Assembly (NCBI RefSeq): GCF_900199455.1
Contig: NZ_FZQR01000009.1
Location: forward strand, 62,001-126,000
Direction: 5' to 3'
DNA: 64,000 nt
Source of the DNA: Mesorhizobium carmichaelinearum
Lineage (GTDB): Bacteria; Pseudomonadota; Alphaproteobacteria; Rhizobiales; Rhizobiaceae
The position numbers were made by a program, and so were the translations under genes. Positions within the stretch are counted from its first letter, which is position 1; every line of letters starts with the position of its first letter. The notes under the pieces are model-generated. The model had not been told where the DNA came from. It saw nothing but the letters and a program-made list of their open reading frames with translations, and did not search any database. This document shows, piece by piece, positions 15,900 to 24,175 of this stretch.

Positions 15900-16694
15900 A
15901 TGACTCGATTTGCAAGCCCGGTCTCGGCGCTTATCATCTGCGTGAACGAGGCCGATATGATCGGCCCGTGCCTGGAAAGCATCGACTTCTGCGCCGAGAT
16001 CATCATCGTCGATTCCGGCTCGACGGACGGCACCGTCGAATGCGTGCAAAGCTATATCGCCAAGGGCTACCCGATTAGGCTGCTGCACAATGACTGGCCG
16101 GGTTTTCCGCGTCAGCGGCAGTTCTCGCTCGACCATGCAACCCAGCCCTGGTGTCTTTCGATCGACCCGGACGAGCGCGTCGACGACCAGCTGCGGCAGT
16201 CGATCGTGGCGATCACGCAAGGCCCCGACGACAAGATCAGCGGCTGGTATATCCGCCGCCGCGATTGGCTGAAGGGCTATGGCTACGCGCACCGCTGGGT
16301 GCTGCACAACAGGCTGATGCGGCTTTTCCGCCGGGAAGGCGCCACCATGGATCTCACCGCGCGGGTGCACGAAGCCTTCCACGTGCCGGGCGAGACCGGC
16401 ACGATCGAAGAGGGCGTCCTGCTGCATCGCCGCGAAATATCGGTCGAGGAGGATCTTGCCCGGGCCAACGCCTATTCCGGCCTCAAGGCCGTCACGCTGG
16501 TCGAGAAGGGCAAGAAGCCGGGCCTGGTGCGGCTGGTGCTGTCGCCGTTCGGCAACTTCCTGAAATTCTACCTGGCCAAGCGCTACTTCCTGTGCGGCCG
16601 GCATGGCTTCGTCTACTCGATGTCGGTGATGATCTATTCCTTCGCCACCGAGGCCAAACTCTACGAGGCCTCGGAACGCAACGATCCTGCGTGA
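15900..16694 (+). CDS. Family 2 glycosyltransferase, WaaE/KdtX-like (LPS core)
   Basis: A 264-residue GT-A enzyme. The N-terminus SALIICVNEADMIGPCLESI, the IIIVDSGSTDGTV segment and the DxD-like SIDPDERVDD are typical of WaaE-type beta-1,4-glucosyltransferases that add glucose to heptose I of the LPS inner core. A C-terminal hydrophobic region (FGNFLKFYLAKRYF) suggests membrane association. ATG at 15900 is preferred because GGAAGGGG lies just upstream; an in-frame ATG at 15846 is possible. The neighbouring heptose genes support an LPS-core role. It is convergent with gmhB. Confidence 0.85.
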   Translation: MTRFASPVSALIICVNEADMIGPCLESIDFCAEIIIVDSGSTDGTVECVQSYIAKGYPIRLLHNDWPGFPRQRQFSLDHATQPWCLSIDPDERVDDQLRQSIVAITQGPDDKISGWYIRRRDWLKGYGYAHRWVLHNRLMRLFRREGATMDLTARVHEAFHVPGETGTIEEGVLLHRREISVEEDLARANAYSGLKAVTLVEKGKKPGLVRLVLSPFGNFLKFYLAKRYFLCGRHGFVYSMSVMIYSFATEAKLYEASERNDPA

Positions 16695-16709
16695 GCGGTC
16701 AGGCCTGGA

Positions 16710-17351
16710 TCAGGATCTGTTGTCCCGGCCGAGCGCCTCAATGGCTGCGAGCAGGCCACCGAGGTCACTGCTGTCCCGTAAGGGCCTGATGGCGAAGCCG
16801 GGCTGAGCCGCCGCATCGCCGTCGACCAGCCAGCCCTGTGCCAGGCCGGCGCGCTTTCCCGCCTGCATGTCGGCGAGTCTGTCGCCGACGATCAACGATC
16901 GCTGGAGATCGAGATCGAGGCGTTTGCCCGCCTCGATCAGCATGCCCGGATTGGGCTTTCGCATCGGGTGATCGGCAACGGCGAGCGGCCCGACACCGGC
17001 CTCGTGGTAGGCGCAGGCAAGCACCATGTCGACGAACACGCCCTGATTGCCTAACAGCTCGAGCACGCGGCCGTTCACCGCCGCAAAGGCACTCCAGCCG
17101 AAATAGCCACGCGCGATGCCGGACTGGTTGGTGACCACGACGACCGGGATTCCAGTTCGGTTGGCGGCCGCGATCGCCGGCAGCATCTGCGGCCTGAGCT
17201 CCATCTCGGCCGGATCGCTGGGATAGTCGGTATCGACGTTGATGGTGCCGTCGCGGTCGAGGAACAGCGCCGGCAGGTGCGGTGGGAAAACCCGGTCGCC
17301 GATCCGTTCGACCCACAGACCCGGCTCGGTCAGCTTGTGTGGCGACACCAC
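16710..17351 (-). CDS. gmhB: D,D-heptose 1,7-bisphosphate phosphatase (GmhB-like HAD)
   Basis: A 213-residue HAD phosphatase. Motif I is FLDRDGTINVD (about 30-40), motif II TNQSG, motif III Lys in MRKPNPGM and motif IV VGDRLADM. It would remove the C7 phosphate in ADP-heptose synthesis. Classical GmhB has a zinc site C-x-H...C-x-C; here only the first part (CAYH) is visible and the second Cys pair is absent, so zinc binding is doubtful. The GTG start at 17351 lies four bases after the gmhA stop, giving a tight operon hldE-gmhA-gmhB. Confidence 0.87.
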   Translation of the reverse strand: MVSPHKLTEPGLWVERIGDRVFPPHLPALFLDRDGTINVDTDYPSDPAEMELRPQMLPAIAAANRTGIPVVVVTNQSGIARGYFGWSAFAAVNGRVLELLGNQGVFVDMVLACAYHEAGVGPLAVADHPMRKPNPGMLIEAGKRLDLDLQRSLIVGDRLADMQAGKRAGLAQGWLVDGDAAAQPGFAIRPLRDSSDLGGLLAAIEALGRDNRS

Positions 17352-17355
17352 CTTG

Positions 17356-17928
17356 TCAGCCGTTGCTGAGGCGCGTTTCGACCACTTCGCACAGGTAGTG
17401 ATAGAGGCAGAGATGTCCCTGCTGGATGATCGGCGTCGAGGTCGAGGGCACGTTGAGCAGGATGTCGCACAGCGGCTTGAGCTTGCCGCCTGTGTCGCCG
17501 GTCAGGCCGATCACCGTCATGTCCATCATCCGCGCCTGCTCGGCGGCGGCGAGGATGCTTGGCGAATTGCCGCTGGTCGAGATCGCCAGAAGCACGCCAC
17601 CCGCCGAACCATGCGCCTCGACCTGGCGCGAGAACACCGTGTCGAAGCCGTAATCATTGCCCCAGGCGGTCAGCACTGCGGCATTGGCCGGCAGCGCGAT
17701 GACATTGTAGGCCTTGCGCTCCTTGAGGAAGCGGCCGACCAGCTCACCGGCTATATGGATGGCATCGCTGGCCGAGCCGCCATTGCCGGCGATCAGGAAG
17801 GCCTTGCCTGACGAAAGCGCGGTCACCACGGCGCTGACCGCGCGCTCCATCTCGCCTGTCAGGTCACGCTCGACCATCGCCGTGATCGCGGCCGCAGAGC
17901 GGACCAGATAGTCGTTCAGTTCAGACAT
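17356..17928 (-). CDS. gmhA: Sedoheptulose-7-phosphate isomerase
   Basis: A 190-residue SIS-domain protein that converts sedoheptulose 7-phosphate to D-glycero-D-manno-heptose 7-phosphate, the first step of ADP-heptose synthesis. Signatures: AGNGGSASDAIHIAGELVGRF (about 47-67) and AISTSGNSPSI (about 111-121), with the C-terminal helix QQGHLCLYHYLCE. The ATG at 17928 gives the usual family length; a longer frame upstream only overlaps hldE. It begins eight bases after the hldE stop. Confidence 0.94.
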   Translation of the reverse strand: MSELNDYLVRSAAAITAMVERDLTGEMERAVSAVVTALSSGKAFLIAGNGGSASDAIHIAGELVGRFLKERKAYNVIALPANAAVLTAWGNDYGFDTVFSRQVEAHGSAGGVLLAISTSGNSPSILAAAEQARMMDMTVIGLTGDTGGKLKPLCDILLNVPSTSTPIIQQGHLCLYHYLCEVVETRLSNG

Positions 17929-17935
17929 CAAAACC

Positions 17936-19426
17936 TCAGCTTGTAGAGCCGGCGCGCAATTTGCCGATGGTGCCGGTGGTGCTCTTGCCGGCGACGAGAT
18001 CGACCAGCACCACGCGTCCGCCGGCCTTCTGCACGACATCGGCACCAACCACGGTGTCGATCGTGTAATCCGCGCCCTTGACCAATATGTCGGGCAGCAG
18101 CGCCTCGATCAGCGCCAGCGGCGTATCCTCCTCGAACACCACGACCGCATCGACCGAGGCCAGGGCCGCGAGCACGCAGGCACGGTCATGCTGGTCGTTG
18201 ACTGGGCGGCCCGGCCCTTTCAGCCGCCGCACCGAGGCATCGCTGTTCAAGCCAAGCACCAGCCGGTCGCACTGGCTGCGCGCCGCGTGCAGCAGGCTGA
18301 CATGGCCGGCATGCAATATGTCGAAGCAGCCATTGGTGAAGCCGACACTGAGACCTTCATCCTTCCACGCCGCCACCATGCGCGCGGCCGATGCGGCATC
18401 GAGGATGGCGTCCTTGTGGGCGGTCGGCCCGTGCGAGCGAAACAGCGCGCCAGTGAGTTCCTCGACCGTCAGCCGCGCGGTGCCGCGTTTGCCGACCACG
18501 ACGCCACCGGCGGCATTGGCGATCGAGGCCGCCGCGACGGGATCGGCACCCGACGCGAGCGCCAGCGCAAAGGTCGCGATCACCGTGTCGCCGGCGCCGG
18601 AGACATCGAACACTTCTCGCGCCTGGGTGGCTATGTGGCGCGCCTCGTCGGGACCGATCACGCTCATGCCCTTTTCGCTGCGCGTGGCGACGACGAAGTC
18701 GAAGCCATGCGCCGCAATCAGCTGGCGCGCTGCCGCGACGATCTCGCCATCGGCGAACACCGCATGGCCGACAGCCTCGCCAAGTTCCTTGCGGTTGGGC
18801 GTGACGACGGTCGCGCCGGCATAGCGCGCATAGTCGCGGCCCTTCGGGTCGACCAGCACCGGCTTGCCGGCCGCGCGGCAGATGGCGATCAGTTCGGCGG
18901 CGACGCCGTCGAGCAGGATGCCCTTGCCGTAATCGGACAGGATGACGATATCGGCTCCCGTCAGTGCGGCACGGAAATGCCGGATCAGCCCTGCCCGCTC
19001 CGCCTCGTCCAGCGGCTTGATCTCTTCCTCGTCGAAGCGCAGTACCTGCTGGTTGAGCGCGCTGAACCGGCTCTTCGACGAGGTCATGCGGCCGCGCTGC
19101 TGCGACAGCCCCGCTGTCTCGGCGCCAAGCTCGCCAAGCATCCGCACCAGGCTGTCGCCGGCCGTGTCGGTGCCGATCACCGACACCGGAATGGCACGCG
19201 CGCCCAGCGAGACGATGTTGGCCACGACATTGCCGGCGCCGCCCATCGCCAAGCTTTCGCCGCGCCCATGCAGCACCGGGATCGGCGCCTCCGGCGAAAT
19301 CCGCTCGATGACGCCGTTGACGAAGCGGTCGAGGATGAGGTCGCCGACCACCAACACGGTGACGCCGCCAAAGCGCGCAATGGCGCGGTGCAGGGGTTCG
19401 GGCGAAGGCGGATTGTGCTTGATCAT
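17936..19426 (-). CDS. hldE: Bifunctional heptose-7-P kinase / heptose-1-P adenylyltransferase
   Basis: A 496-residue fusion. The N-terminal ribokinase-like domain (about 1-330) has GGAGNVVANI and the catalytic DVSGAGDTVIATFA; the C-terminal nucleotidyltransferase has FTNGCFDILHAGHVSLL. It phosphorylates heptose 7-phosphate at C1 and later attaches AMP, giving ADP-heptose for the LPS core. It is first of the tight hldE-gmhA-gmhB operon and lies 137 bases after a LysE gene in the same direction. Both domains look complete. Confidence 0.95.
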   Translation of the reverse strand: MIKHNPPSPEPLHRAIARFGGVTVLVVGDLILDRFVNGVIERISPEAPIPVLHGRGESLAMGGAGNVVANIVSLGARAIPVSVIGTDTAGDSLVRMLGELGAETAGLSQQRGRMTSSKSRFSALNQQVLRFDEEEIKPLDEAERAGLIRHFRAALTGADIVILSDYGKGILLDGVAAELIAICRAAGKPVLVDPKGRDYARYAGATVVTPNRKELGEAVGHAVFADGEIVAAARQLIAAHGFDFVVATRSEKGMSVIGPDEARHIATQAREVFDVSGAGDTVIATFALALASGADPVAAASIANAAGGVVVGKRGTARLTVEELTGALFRSHGPTAHKDAILDAASAARMVAAWKDEGLSVGFTNGCFDILHAGHVSLLHAARSQCDRLVLGLNSDASVRRLKGPGRPVNDQHDRACVLAALASVDAVVVFEEDTPLALIEALLPDILVKGADYTIDTVVGADVVQKAGGRVVLVDLVAGKSTTGTIGKLRAGSTS

Positions 19427-19563
19427 GTCACTGGCAATGTGTGGAAAGGCTGATCTCTGTCGTGCTGAAAATTGTCAATTTACGGGCCGGATCGTCATGC
19501 CTGCCGATATACCGCAAATCTACGCAGCGCAACGGCAGCACGGGACCGGCACACTCCAAGCGG

Positions 19564-20196
19564 TCAGCTTTTCTGCAGGGCAACGTGAACGCCGAGCCCA
19601 ACCAGCACGGCCCCGCCGGCCCGCTGCATCAGCCGCTGCGCCCGGCTCGAACGCCGCAGCCGGCCGATCACCAGGCCGGCAAGGAACACGCAGACAATGT
19701 CGGCCGAGGAGAACATCAAATTGACGATGGTGCCGAGCACGACGAATTGCAGCCAGACTGGAAGCGCCGCCGAGGCGTCGATGAACTGCGGCAGGAACGC
19801 CATGAAGAAAATCGCCGTCTTGGGATTGAGCACCTCGACAGTGATGCTCTCGAAAAAGGCGCGGCGTGCCGATTTCCACTCGATCGCCGGCAACGCCACG
19901 TCGCCCTCCACGCGCTTGCGGAAAAGGGCGACGCCGAGCCAGATCAGATAGAGCGCGCCGACCAGCTTGACCGCCATGTAGAGCGGCGGCACGGCGTGGA
20001 ACAGCACCGACAGGCCGGCGGCAGCGGCAAAGACATGCACATAGCCGCCCAGATGAATGCCAAGTGCCGCCGTCAGTCCCGACCAGCGCCCGCGCGCCAT
20101 CGTCTGCGCCGCGGCGTAAAGCATGGCGGGGCCTGGAATATAGGCGAAGATCGCGGTGGTGGCGAAAAACGCAATGAGCAGTTCGGTCGACGGCAT
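19564..20196 (-). CDS. LysE/RhtB-family amino-acid exporter
   Basis: A 210-residue membrane protein with about six hydrophobic segments. The family signature is visible: IPGPAMLYAAAQTMARGRWSG (about 16-36), GALYLIWLGVALFR and NPKTAIFFMAFLPQF. Members export lysine, homoserine, threonine or related metabolites. The ATG at 20196 gives the normal length; 70 extra in-frame residues upstream are not hydrophobic and overlap the intergenic region. It sits between the toxin-antitoxin pair and hldE with no obvious functional tie to LPS. Confidence 0.9.
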   Translation of the reverse strand: MPSTELLIAFFATTAIFAYIPGPAMLYAAAQTMARGRWSGLTAALGIHLGGYVHVFAAAAGLSVLFHAVPPLYMAVKLVGALYLIWLGVALFRKRVEGDVALPAIEWKSARRAFFESITVEVLNPKTAIFFMAFLPQFIDASAALPVWLQFVVLGTIVNLMFSSADIVCVFLAGLVIGRLRRSSRAQRLMQRAGGAVLVGLGVHVALQKS

Positions 20197-20237
20197 TTTT
20201 TGTCCCTTTGATCCTGCCCTGCCCGATTGCAGGCCGT

Positions 20238-20651
20238 TCAGTCCGCCCGCGGGATGGCTTTGGATTGACCTGCTCGAACAGCTGCAATGAAAGCCGAGAT
20301 GACTTTTTTGTGGAATGACGGACTGAAGGCACCGATACGCGCACCCGGTTCGAAATAGGCCGACGATTCCAGAATATCGTGGTTGTACTCGTCGACTATG
20401 ACCCAAAGGGGGATAGGGTCAAGGCCGGCGCGGTGGCGTTCAATTTCCGGAACGCTAACGGCTACGCGATCACGGCCCGGCTGCGTGGAGGTGATTGCAA
20501 GGATGAAAAGGTTCGTGCCTCCGGCCTTGCCGGGAAGAACGGCGACGAAGGCGACAGGCCTCGTTTTGCGGCCTTCGGTCTCGCCGTCTCCATGTTGGCG
20601 ATGCCACAGATATGGATATCGCCAGACGTCCGCGGCGACGGGTTTAATCAC
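20238..20651 (-). CDS. Putative toxin (PemK/MazF-like), partner of Phd antitoxin
   Basis: A 137-residue protein that follows the antitoxin with an eight-base overlap, GTG at 20651. The start DVWRYPYLW...EGRKTRPVAFVAVL resembles the N-terminal barrel of PemK/MazF endoribonucleases, where a basic RxRP segment follows a G/E-rich turn. The rest (IPLWVIVDEYNHD, ESSAYF, IGAFSPSFHKKV) is less clear, so the family is tentative. Toxin status comes mainly from the arrangement with the Phd-type partner. It should be kept inactive by the antitoxin. Confidence 0.65.
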   Translation of the reverse strand: MIKPVAADVWRYPYLWHRQHGDGETEGRKTRPVAFVAVLPGKAGGTNLFILAITSTQPGRDRVAVSVPEIERHRAGLDPIPLWVIVDEYNHDILESSAYFEPGARIGAFSPSFHKKVISAFIAAVRAGQSKAIPRAD

Positions 20652-20880
20652 GGTCCAATTCCGCGGCGTACTCCTCGAGCATCTCCACATGTTCGGACGG
20701 AGCATCCTGCGCTGCGTAGACGCGGCGACTGTCGCTGCCGAAGCGAGCCTCGTAAGCCTCGATGCTCATCAGGACATATCTCGGCTTGTTGTGACGAGTG
20801 ATGGAGACGGGCTGCTGGCTGGCAGCCGCAAGCACGTCACCGAGATTCTGTTTCAGATCGGTCGATGGATAGTGTTTCAT
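20644..20880 (-). CDS. Phd/YefM-family antitoxin
   Basis: A 78-residue protein with the Phd/YefM pattern: STDLKQNLGDVLAAASQQPVSITRHNKP (residues 6-33) as the DNA-binding N-terminus, YVLMSIEAYEAR in the middle and an acidic C-terminal tail for toxin binding. It should repress the operon by binding the inverted repeat 11 bases upstream. ATG at 20880. The toxin start overlaps its end. Confidence 0.88.
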   Translation of the reverse strand: MKHYPSTDLKQNLGDVLAAASQQPVSITRHNKPRYVLMSIEAYEARFGSDSRRVYAAQDAPSEHVEMLEEYAAELDRD

Positions 20881-20891
20881 CAGACACTCCG

Positions 20892-20921
20892 TTTTGTCCA
20901 TAATAGACAAAATGGACAAAA
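20892..20921. promoter_or_regulatory. Toxin-antitoxin operator/promoter (10-bp inverted repeat)
   Basis: TTTTGTCCAT (20892-20901) and ATGGACAAAA (20912-20921) are perfect inverted repeats separated by ten bases, with further GACAAAA-like copies around them. The AT-rich block stands out from the GC-rich surroundings and lies just upstream of the Phd-type gene, as expected for its autorepression site. Confidence 0.75.
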
Positions 20922-21024
20922 CAGACAAGCTTGAAAGAGAGAGACGAAACGACCGCCTTGCTTTGTCGACAGCCCGGCTGGCCTCCCTTATAAGGACCGG
21001 AATCGCAAGCAACCAGAGGCCTTC

Positions 21025-21975
21025 ATGATCATCGTCACGGGCGGCGCCGGCATGATCGGCTCCAACATCGTCGCCGCGCTCAATGCCGAAGGCCATGACG
21101 ACATCCTGGTCGTCGACGATCTCACCGACGGCCACAAGATCGCCAATCTCGCCGATCTCAGCATTGCCGACTATCTCGACAAGGACGATTTTCTGGCCCG
21201 CATCGAGGCCGGTTCGCTCGGCCGTGTCGAGGCGGTGTTCCACCAGGGCGCCTGCTCGACCACCACAGAGTGGAACGGCAAGTTCATGATGGAGGTGAAT
21301 TTTGCTTATTCGAAGCGGCTGCTGCATGCCTGCCAGGCACTGCGCTTGCCCTTCCTCTACGCCTCCTCGGCTTCCGTCTACGGCGGCGGTTCGGAATTTC
21401 GCGAAGAACCGGCGCTCGAGCGGCCGCTCAACGTCTATGCCTATTCGAAGAAACTGTTCGACGACTATGTCAGGCGCACCGTCTTCGACACCGATCATTC
21501 GCAGGTCGCCGGCCTGCGCTATTTCAACGTCTACGGACCGCGCGAGGCGCATAAGGGCGCCATGGCCTCGGTCGCCTTCCATCTGTTCAACCAGGTCGAG
21601 CGCGGCGAAAACCCGAAACTATTCGGCGCCTATGACGGCTTCGGACCGGGCGAACAGAGCCGCGATTTCATCCATGTCGGCGACGTCGCCGACGTCAATC
21701 TGTGGCTGTGGAAACGCGGCTCGAGCGGCATCTTCAACTGCGGCACCGGCCGCGCCCAACCCTTCCGCGCCATCGCCGAAACCGTAATCGACACGCTGGG
21801 CAAAGGCGAGATCGAATTTATCCCCTTCCCCGACCACCTCAAGGGCAGCTACCAGAGCTTCACGCAAGCTGATATGTCCCGTTTGCGCGCGGCCGGTTAT
21901 AGTGGCCAATTCCGGACAGTCGAAACCGGTGTCAGAGACTATGTCGAATGGCTGAAAGCCCAACGATCCTCGTGA
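21025..21975 (+). CDS. hldD: ADP-L-glycero-D-manno-heptose 6-epimerase
   Basis: A 316-residue short-chain dehydrogenase-type epimerase that makes ADP-L-glycero-D-manno-heptose, the donor for heptosyltransferases. NADP binding is by TGGAGMIGSNIV (5-16), the catalytic pair is YAYSK near residue 140, and family blocks HQGACSTTTEWNG, LRYFNVYGPRE and QSRDFIHVGDVADVN are intact. The gene overlaps waaF by 28 bases, giving an operon hldD-waaF-waaC. It completes the heptose pathway with hldE, gmhA and gmhB nearby. Confidence 0.95.
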   Translation: MIIVTGGAGMIGSNIVAALNAEGHDDILVVDDLTDGHKIANLADLSIADYLDKDDFLARIEAGSLGRVEAVFHQGACSTTTEWNGKFMMEVNFAYSKRLLHACQALRLPFLYASSASVYGGGSEFREEPALERPLNVYAYSKKLFDDYVRRTVFDTDHSQVAGLRYFNVYGPREAHKGAMASVAFHLFNQVERGENPKLFGAYDGFGPGEQSRDFIHVGDVADVNLWLWKRGSSGIFNCGTGRAQPFRAIAETVIDTLGKGEIEFIPFPDHLKGSYQSFTQADMSRLRAAGYSGQFRTVETGVRDYVEWLKAQRSS

Positions 21976-22955
21976 TCGGCCCACGCTGGGTGGGCGACAT
22001 GGTGATGGCGCAGTGCCTGTTCTCGGCGCTGAAGGAACTCCATCCCAACGCCGCGATCGACGTGCTGGCGCCCGCCTGGGCCGCACCGCTGGTCAAGCGC
22101 ATGCCCGAAATCCGCCAGCAGATCGACTTGCCGCTGAAGCCCGGCGCGCTCGAATTCACCATTCGCCGCCGCTTCGGCCGCCTGCTGCGCGGCCGCTACG
22201 ACATGGCTTACATTCTGCCCGGCAGCTGGAAATCGGCGCTGATCCCGTTCTTTGCCCGCATTCCACGCCGTTTCGGCCATCTGCGCGAAATGCGCTATGG
22301 CCTGCTGACCGACATCGTGCCGCTGCCGGACGCCGTGAAACGACGCACCGCGCAGGCCTATTTCAGCCTCGCCAAGGGCGGCAGTTTTCGCGCGCCTCAC
22401 CTGACCGTGGATGCCGGCAACCAGGCCACCCTGCTCGACCGTTTCGGGCTGGCGCCGCGAAAGTTCGTGGCCCTTATGCCTGGCGCCGAATTCGGCCCGG
22501 CCAAGCGCTGGCCGAGCGAAAGCTATGCCGGTCTTGCCCGCGAGTTCATGAGCAAGGGCCTGAAGGTCGCGCTGTTCGGTTCCAAGAACGACCGCGACGT
22601 CACCGCGGAGATCGCCGCCCTTGCCCCCGGCGTCGTCGACCTCGCCGGCCAGACGCGGCTGGAAGACGCCATAGACCTCATCGCGGCGGCAAGGCTGGCG
22701 GTCTCCAACGACAGCGGGCTGATGCATGTCGCGGCAGGCGTCGGCACGCCGATCGTCGCCGTCTATGGCTCGACTTCGCCCGAGAACACGCCGCCGCTGG
22801 CGGAACGGCGCGAACTGGTCTGGCTGCACCTCTCCTGCTCGCCCTGCCACCAGAAAGTCTGCCCGCTCGGCCATTTCAACTGCCTGAAGACATTGCAAGT
22901 CGGGCAGGTCGCGGCGGCGGCGGAGCGGCTGCTGGAACTTCCGGCCGCGGCATGA
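21948..22955 (+). CDS. waaF: LPS heptosyltransferase II
   Basis: A 335-residue family 9 glycosyltransferase that adds the second heptose to the LPS inner core at the cytoplasmic face of the membrane. N-terminal ILVIGPRWVGDMVMAQCLF, the mid-region PGAEFGPAKRWP and the nucleotide-sugar site VSNDSGLMHVAAGVGTPIVAVYGSTSPENTPP are diagnostic for WaaF. The C-terminal Cys-rich segment (LSCSPCHQKVCPLGHFNCL) is typical. ATG at 21948 lies within hldD; the stop overlaps the waaC start (ATGA). Confidence 0.93.
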   Translation: MAESPTILVIGPRWVGDMVMAQCLFSALKELHPNAAIDVLAPAWAAPLVKRMPEIRQQIDLPLKPGALEFTIRRRFGRLLRGRYDMAYILPGSWKSALIPFFARIPRRFGHLREMRYGLLTDIVPLPDAVKRRTAQAYFSLAKGGSFRAPHLTVDAGNQATLLDRFGLAPRKFVALMPGAEFGPAKRWPSESYAGLAREFMSKGLKVALFGSKNDRDVTAEIAALAPGVVDLAGQTRLEDAIDLIAAARLAVSNDSGLMHVAAGVGTPIVAVYGSTSPENTPPLAERRELVWLHLSCSPCHQKVCPLGHFNCLKTLQVGQVAAAAERLLELPAAA

Positions 22956-23926
22956 AGGTCCTGATCGTCAAGACATCGTCGATGGGCGATGTCATCCACA
23001 CCTTTCCGGCCGTCGAGGATGCCAGCCTCGTCAGGCCGGACGTGTCCTTCGACTGGTGCGTCGAAGAGGCGTTCGCCGGCATTGTCGCGCTGCACCCGGC
23101 GATCGGCAGGATTCACACGGTCGCCATCCGGCGCTGGCGCAAGGCGCTGTTAAGCGGCGGCACCTGGCGCGAAGCGGCCGCGCTGCGCCGCACCTTGCGC
23201 GCATGCCGCTACGACCTGGTCATCGATGCGCAGGGCCTGCTGAAATCGGCCCTGGTGGCAAGGCAGGCCGGCGCACCGATCGCTGGCTTCGATCGGTCGA
23301 GCGCGCGCGAACCCTCGGCGACCCTGTTTTACGACGTCACCTACGGCGTTCCCAGCGACCTGCACGCCATCGAACGGACAAGGCGGCTGTTCGGGCTGGC
23401 GCTTGGCTATCAGCCCGATCTTTCGACGCTCGCTTCGGGCATTGTGCCGCCACCCGGTGGCCTGCCCGGCATCACCGGAAAAACCGCCTTCCTGCTGCAC
23501 GGCACCAGCCGCGAGGACAAGAAATGGCCTGTCGAAGACTGGATCGGAACCGCCCGCCTGCTGGTCGAGCGCGGCATGACGCCGGTCACCACCTGGTCAA
23601 ACGAGCGTGAGAAGGCGGTGGCAGAGGCAATCGCCAGGGCCGTGCCATCCACGGTCGTGGTGCCAAAATCGCCACTCGCCGACATCGCCGGCATCCTCGG
23701 CCGCTCAACGCTGGTGATCGGCGCCGATACGGGATTGACCCATCTCGCCAGCGCCTTCGGCCTGCCGACGGTCGCGGTGTTTTTGGCGACCGAGCCGGGT
23801 TTGACCGGCCCGCGCGGGCCTTATGCGTCGACGCTGCTAGCTGCAGCAGAGGGGCGTGTGACGCCGGCTGAGGTGATGGCGGAAGTGGAGAGGCTACTGA
23901 TTCTTAGATTACAAGCGCCGGCCTAG
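22952..23926 (+). CDS. waaC: LPS heptosyltransferase I
   Basis: A 324-residue family 9 glycosyltransferase that attaches the first heptose to Kdo. It starts MKVLIVKTSSMGDVIHTFPA, has the conserved DAQGLLKSALVA region, LHGTSREDKKWP and GADTGLTHLASAFGLPTVAVF. ATG at 22952 overlaps the waaF stop by four bases. The same frame stays open far upstream in waaF, but that part is antisense-free noise of high-GC DNA. The TAG stop lies in the left terminal repeat of the palindromic element that follows. Confidence 0.92.
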   Translation: MKVLIVKTSSMGDVIHTFPAVEDASLVRPDVSFDWCVEEAFAGIVALHPAIGRIHTVAIRRWRKALLSGGTWREAAALRRTLRACRYDLVIDAQGLLKSALVARQAGAPIAGFDRSSAREPSATLFYDVTYGVPSDLHAIERTRRLFGLALGYQPDLSTLASGIVPPPGGLPGITGKTAFLLHGTSREDKKWPVEDWIGTARLLVERGMTPVTTWSNEREKAVAEAIARAVPSTVVVPKSPLADIAGILGRSTLVIGADTGLTHLASAFGLPTVAVFLATEPGLTGPRGPYASTLLAAAEGRVTPAEVMAEVERLLILRLQAPA

Positions 23927-24175
23927 GACCTTTCAGAATTCGCTCTGGCGAGTCGAATAGCGTGGTTCTTCGGGGTCGCCCCGCGACGAGCGGAGCGTAC
24001 TTAAAGTACGTAAGCACCGGAAGCGCAGAAAACCGCTCGCGCATGACCCCGAAAATCGTATCGATTTTCGGAAAGGATCATGCGCCAACTGAAAAACCTA
24101 CAGCGTCCTTTGCGCGTCCGAGAGGACGCGCGGCGCTGCAGTCGGCCGCCAGAGTAGAATTATCAAAGGTCCTAG
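23923..24175. repeat. RIME-like palindromic mosaic element between waaC and greA
   Basis: The element is bounded by CTAGGACCTTT (23923-23933) and its perfect inverse AAAGGTCCTAG (24165-24175); with two mismatches the match extends to 18 bases. Inside are at least three palindromes: GTACTTAAAGTAC (23997-24009) nested in CGAGCGG/CCGCTCG and GGGGTC/GACCCC; CCGAAAATCG/CGATTTTCGG (24050-24072); and CGCGTCC/GGACGCG (about 24113-24131). No reading frame is credible. The layout recalls the RIME mosaic elements of Rhizobium. The TAG stops of both convergent genes lie within the terminal repeats, and the structure may also terminate both transcripts. Confidence 0.75.

Noticed and set aside
22013..22951. 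Open frame extending waaC upstream through waaF
   Set aside because: waaF occupies this DNA in another frame with clear family motifs; waaC starts at 22952.
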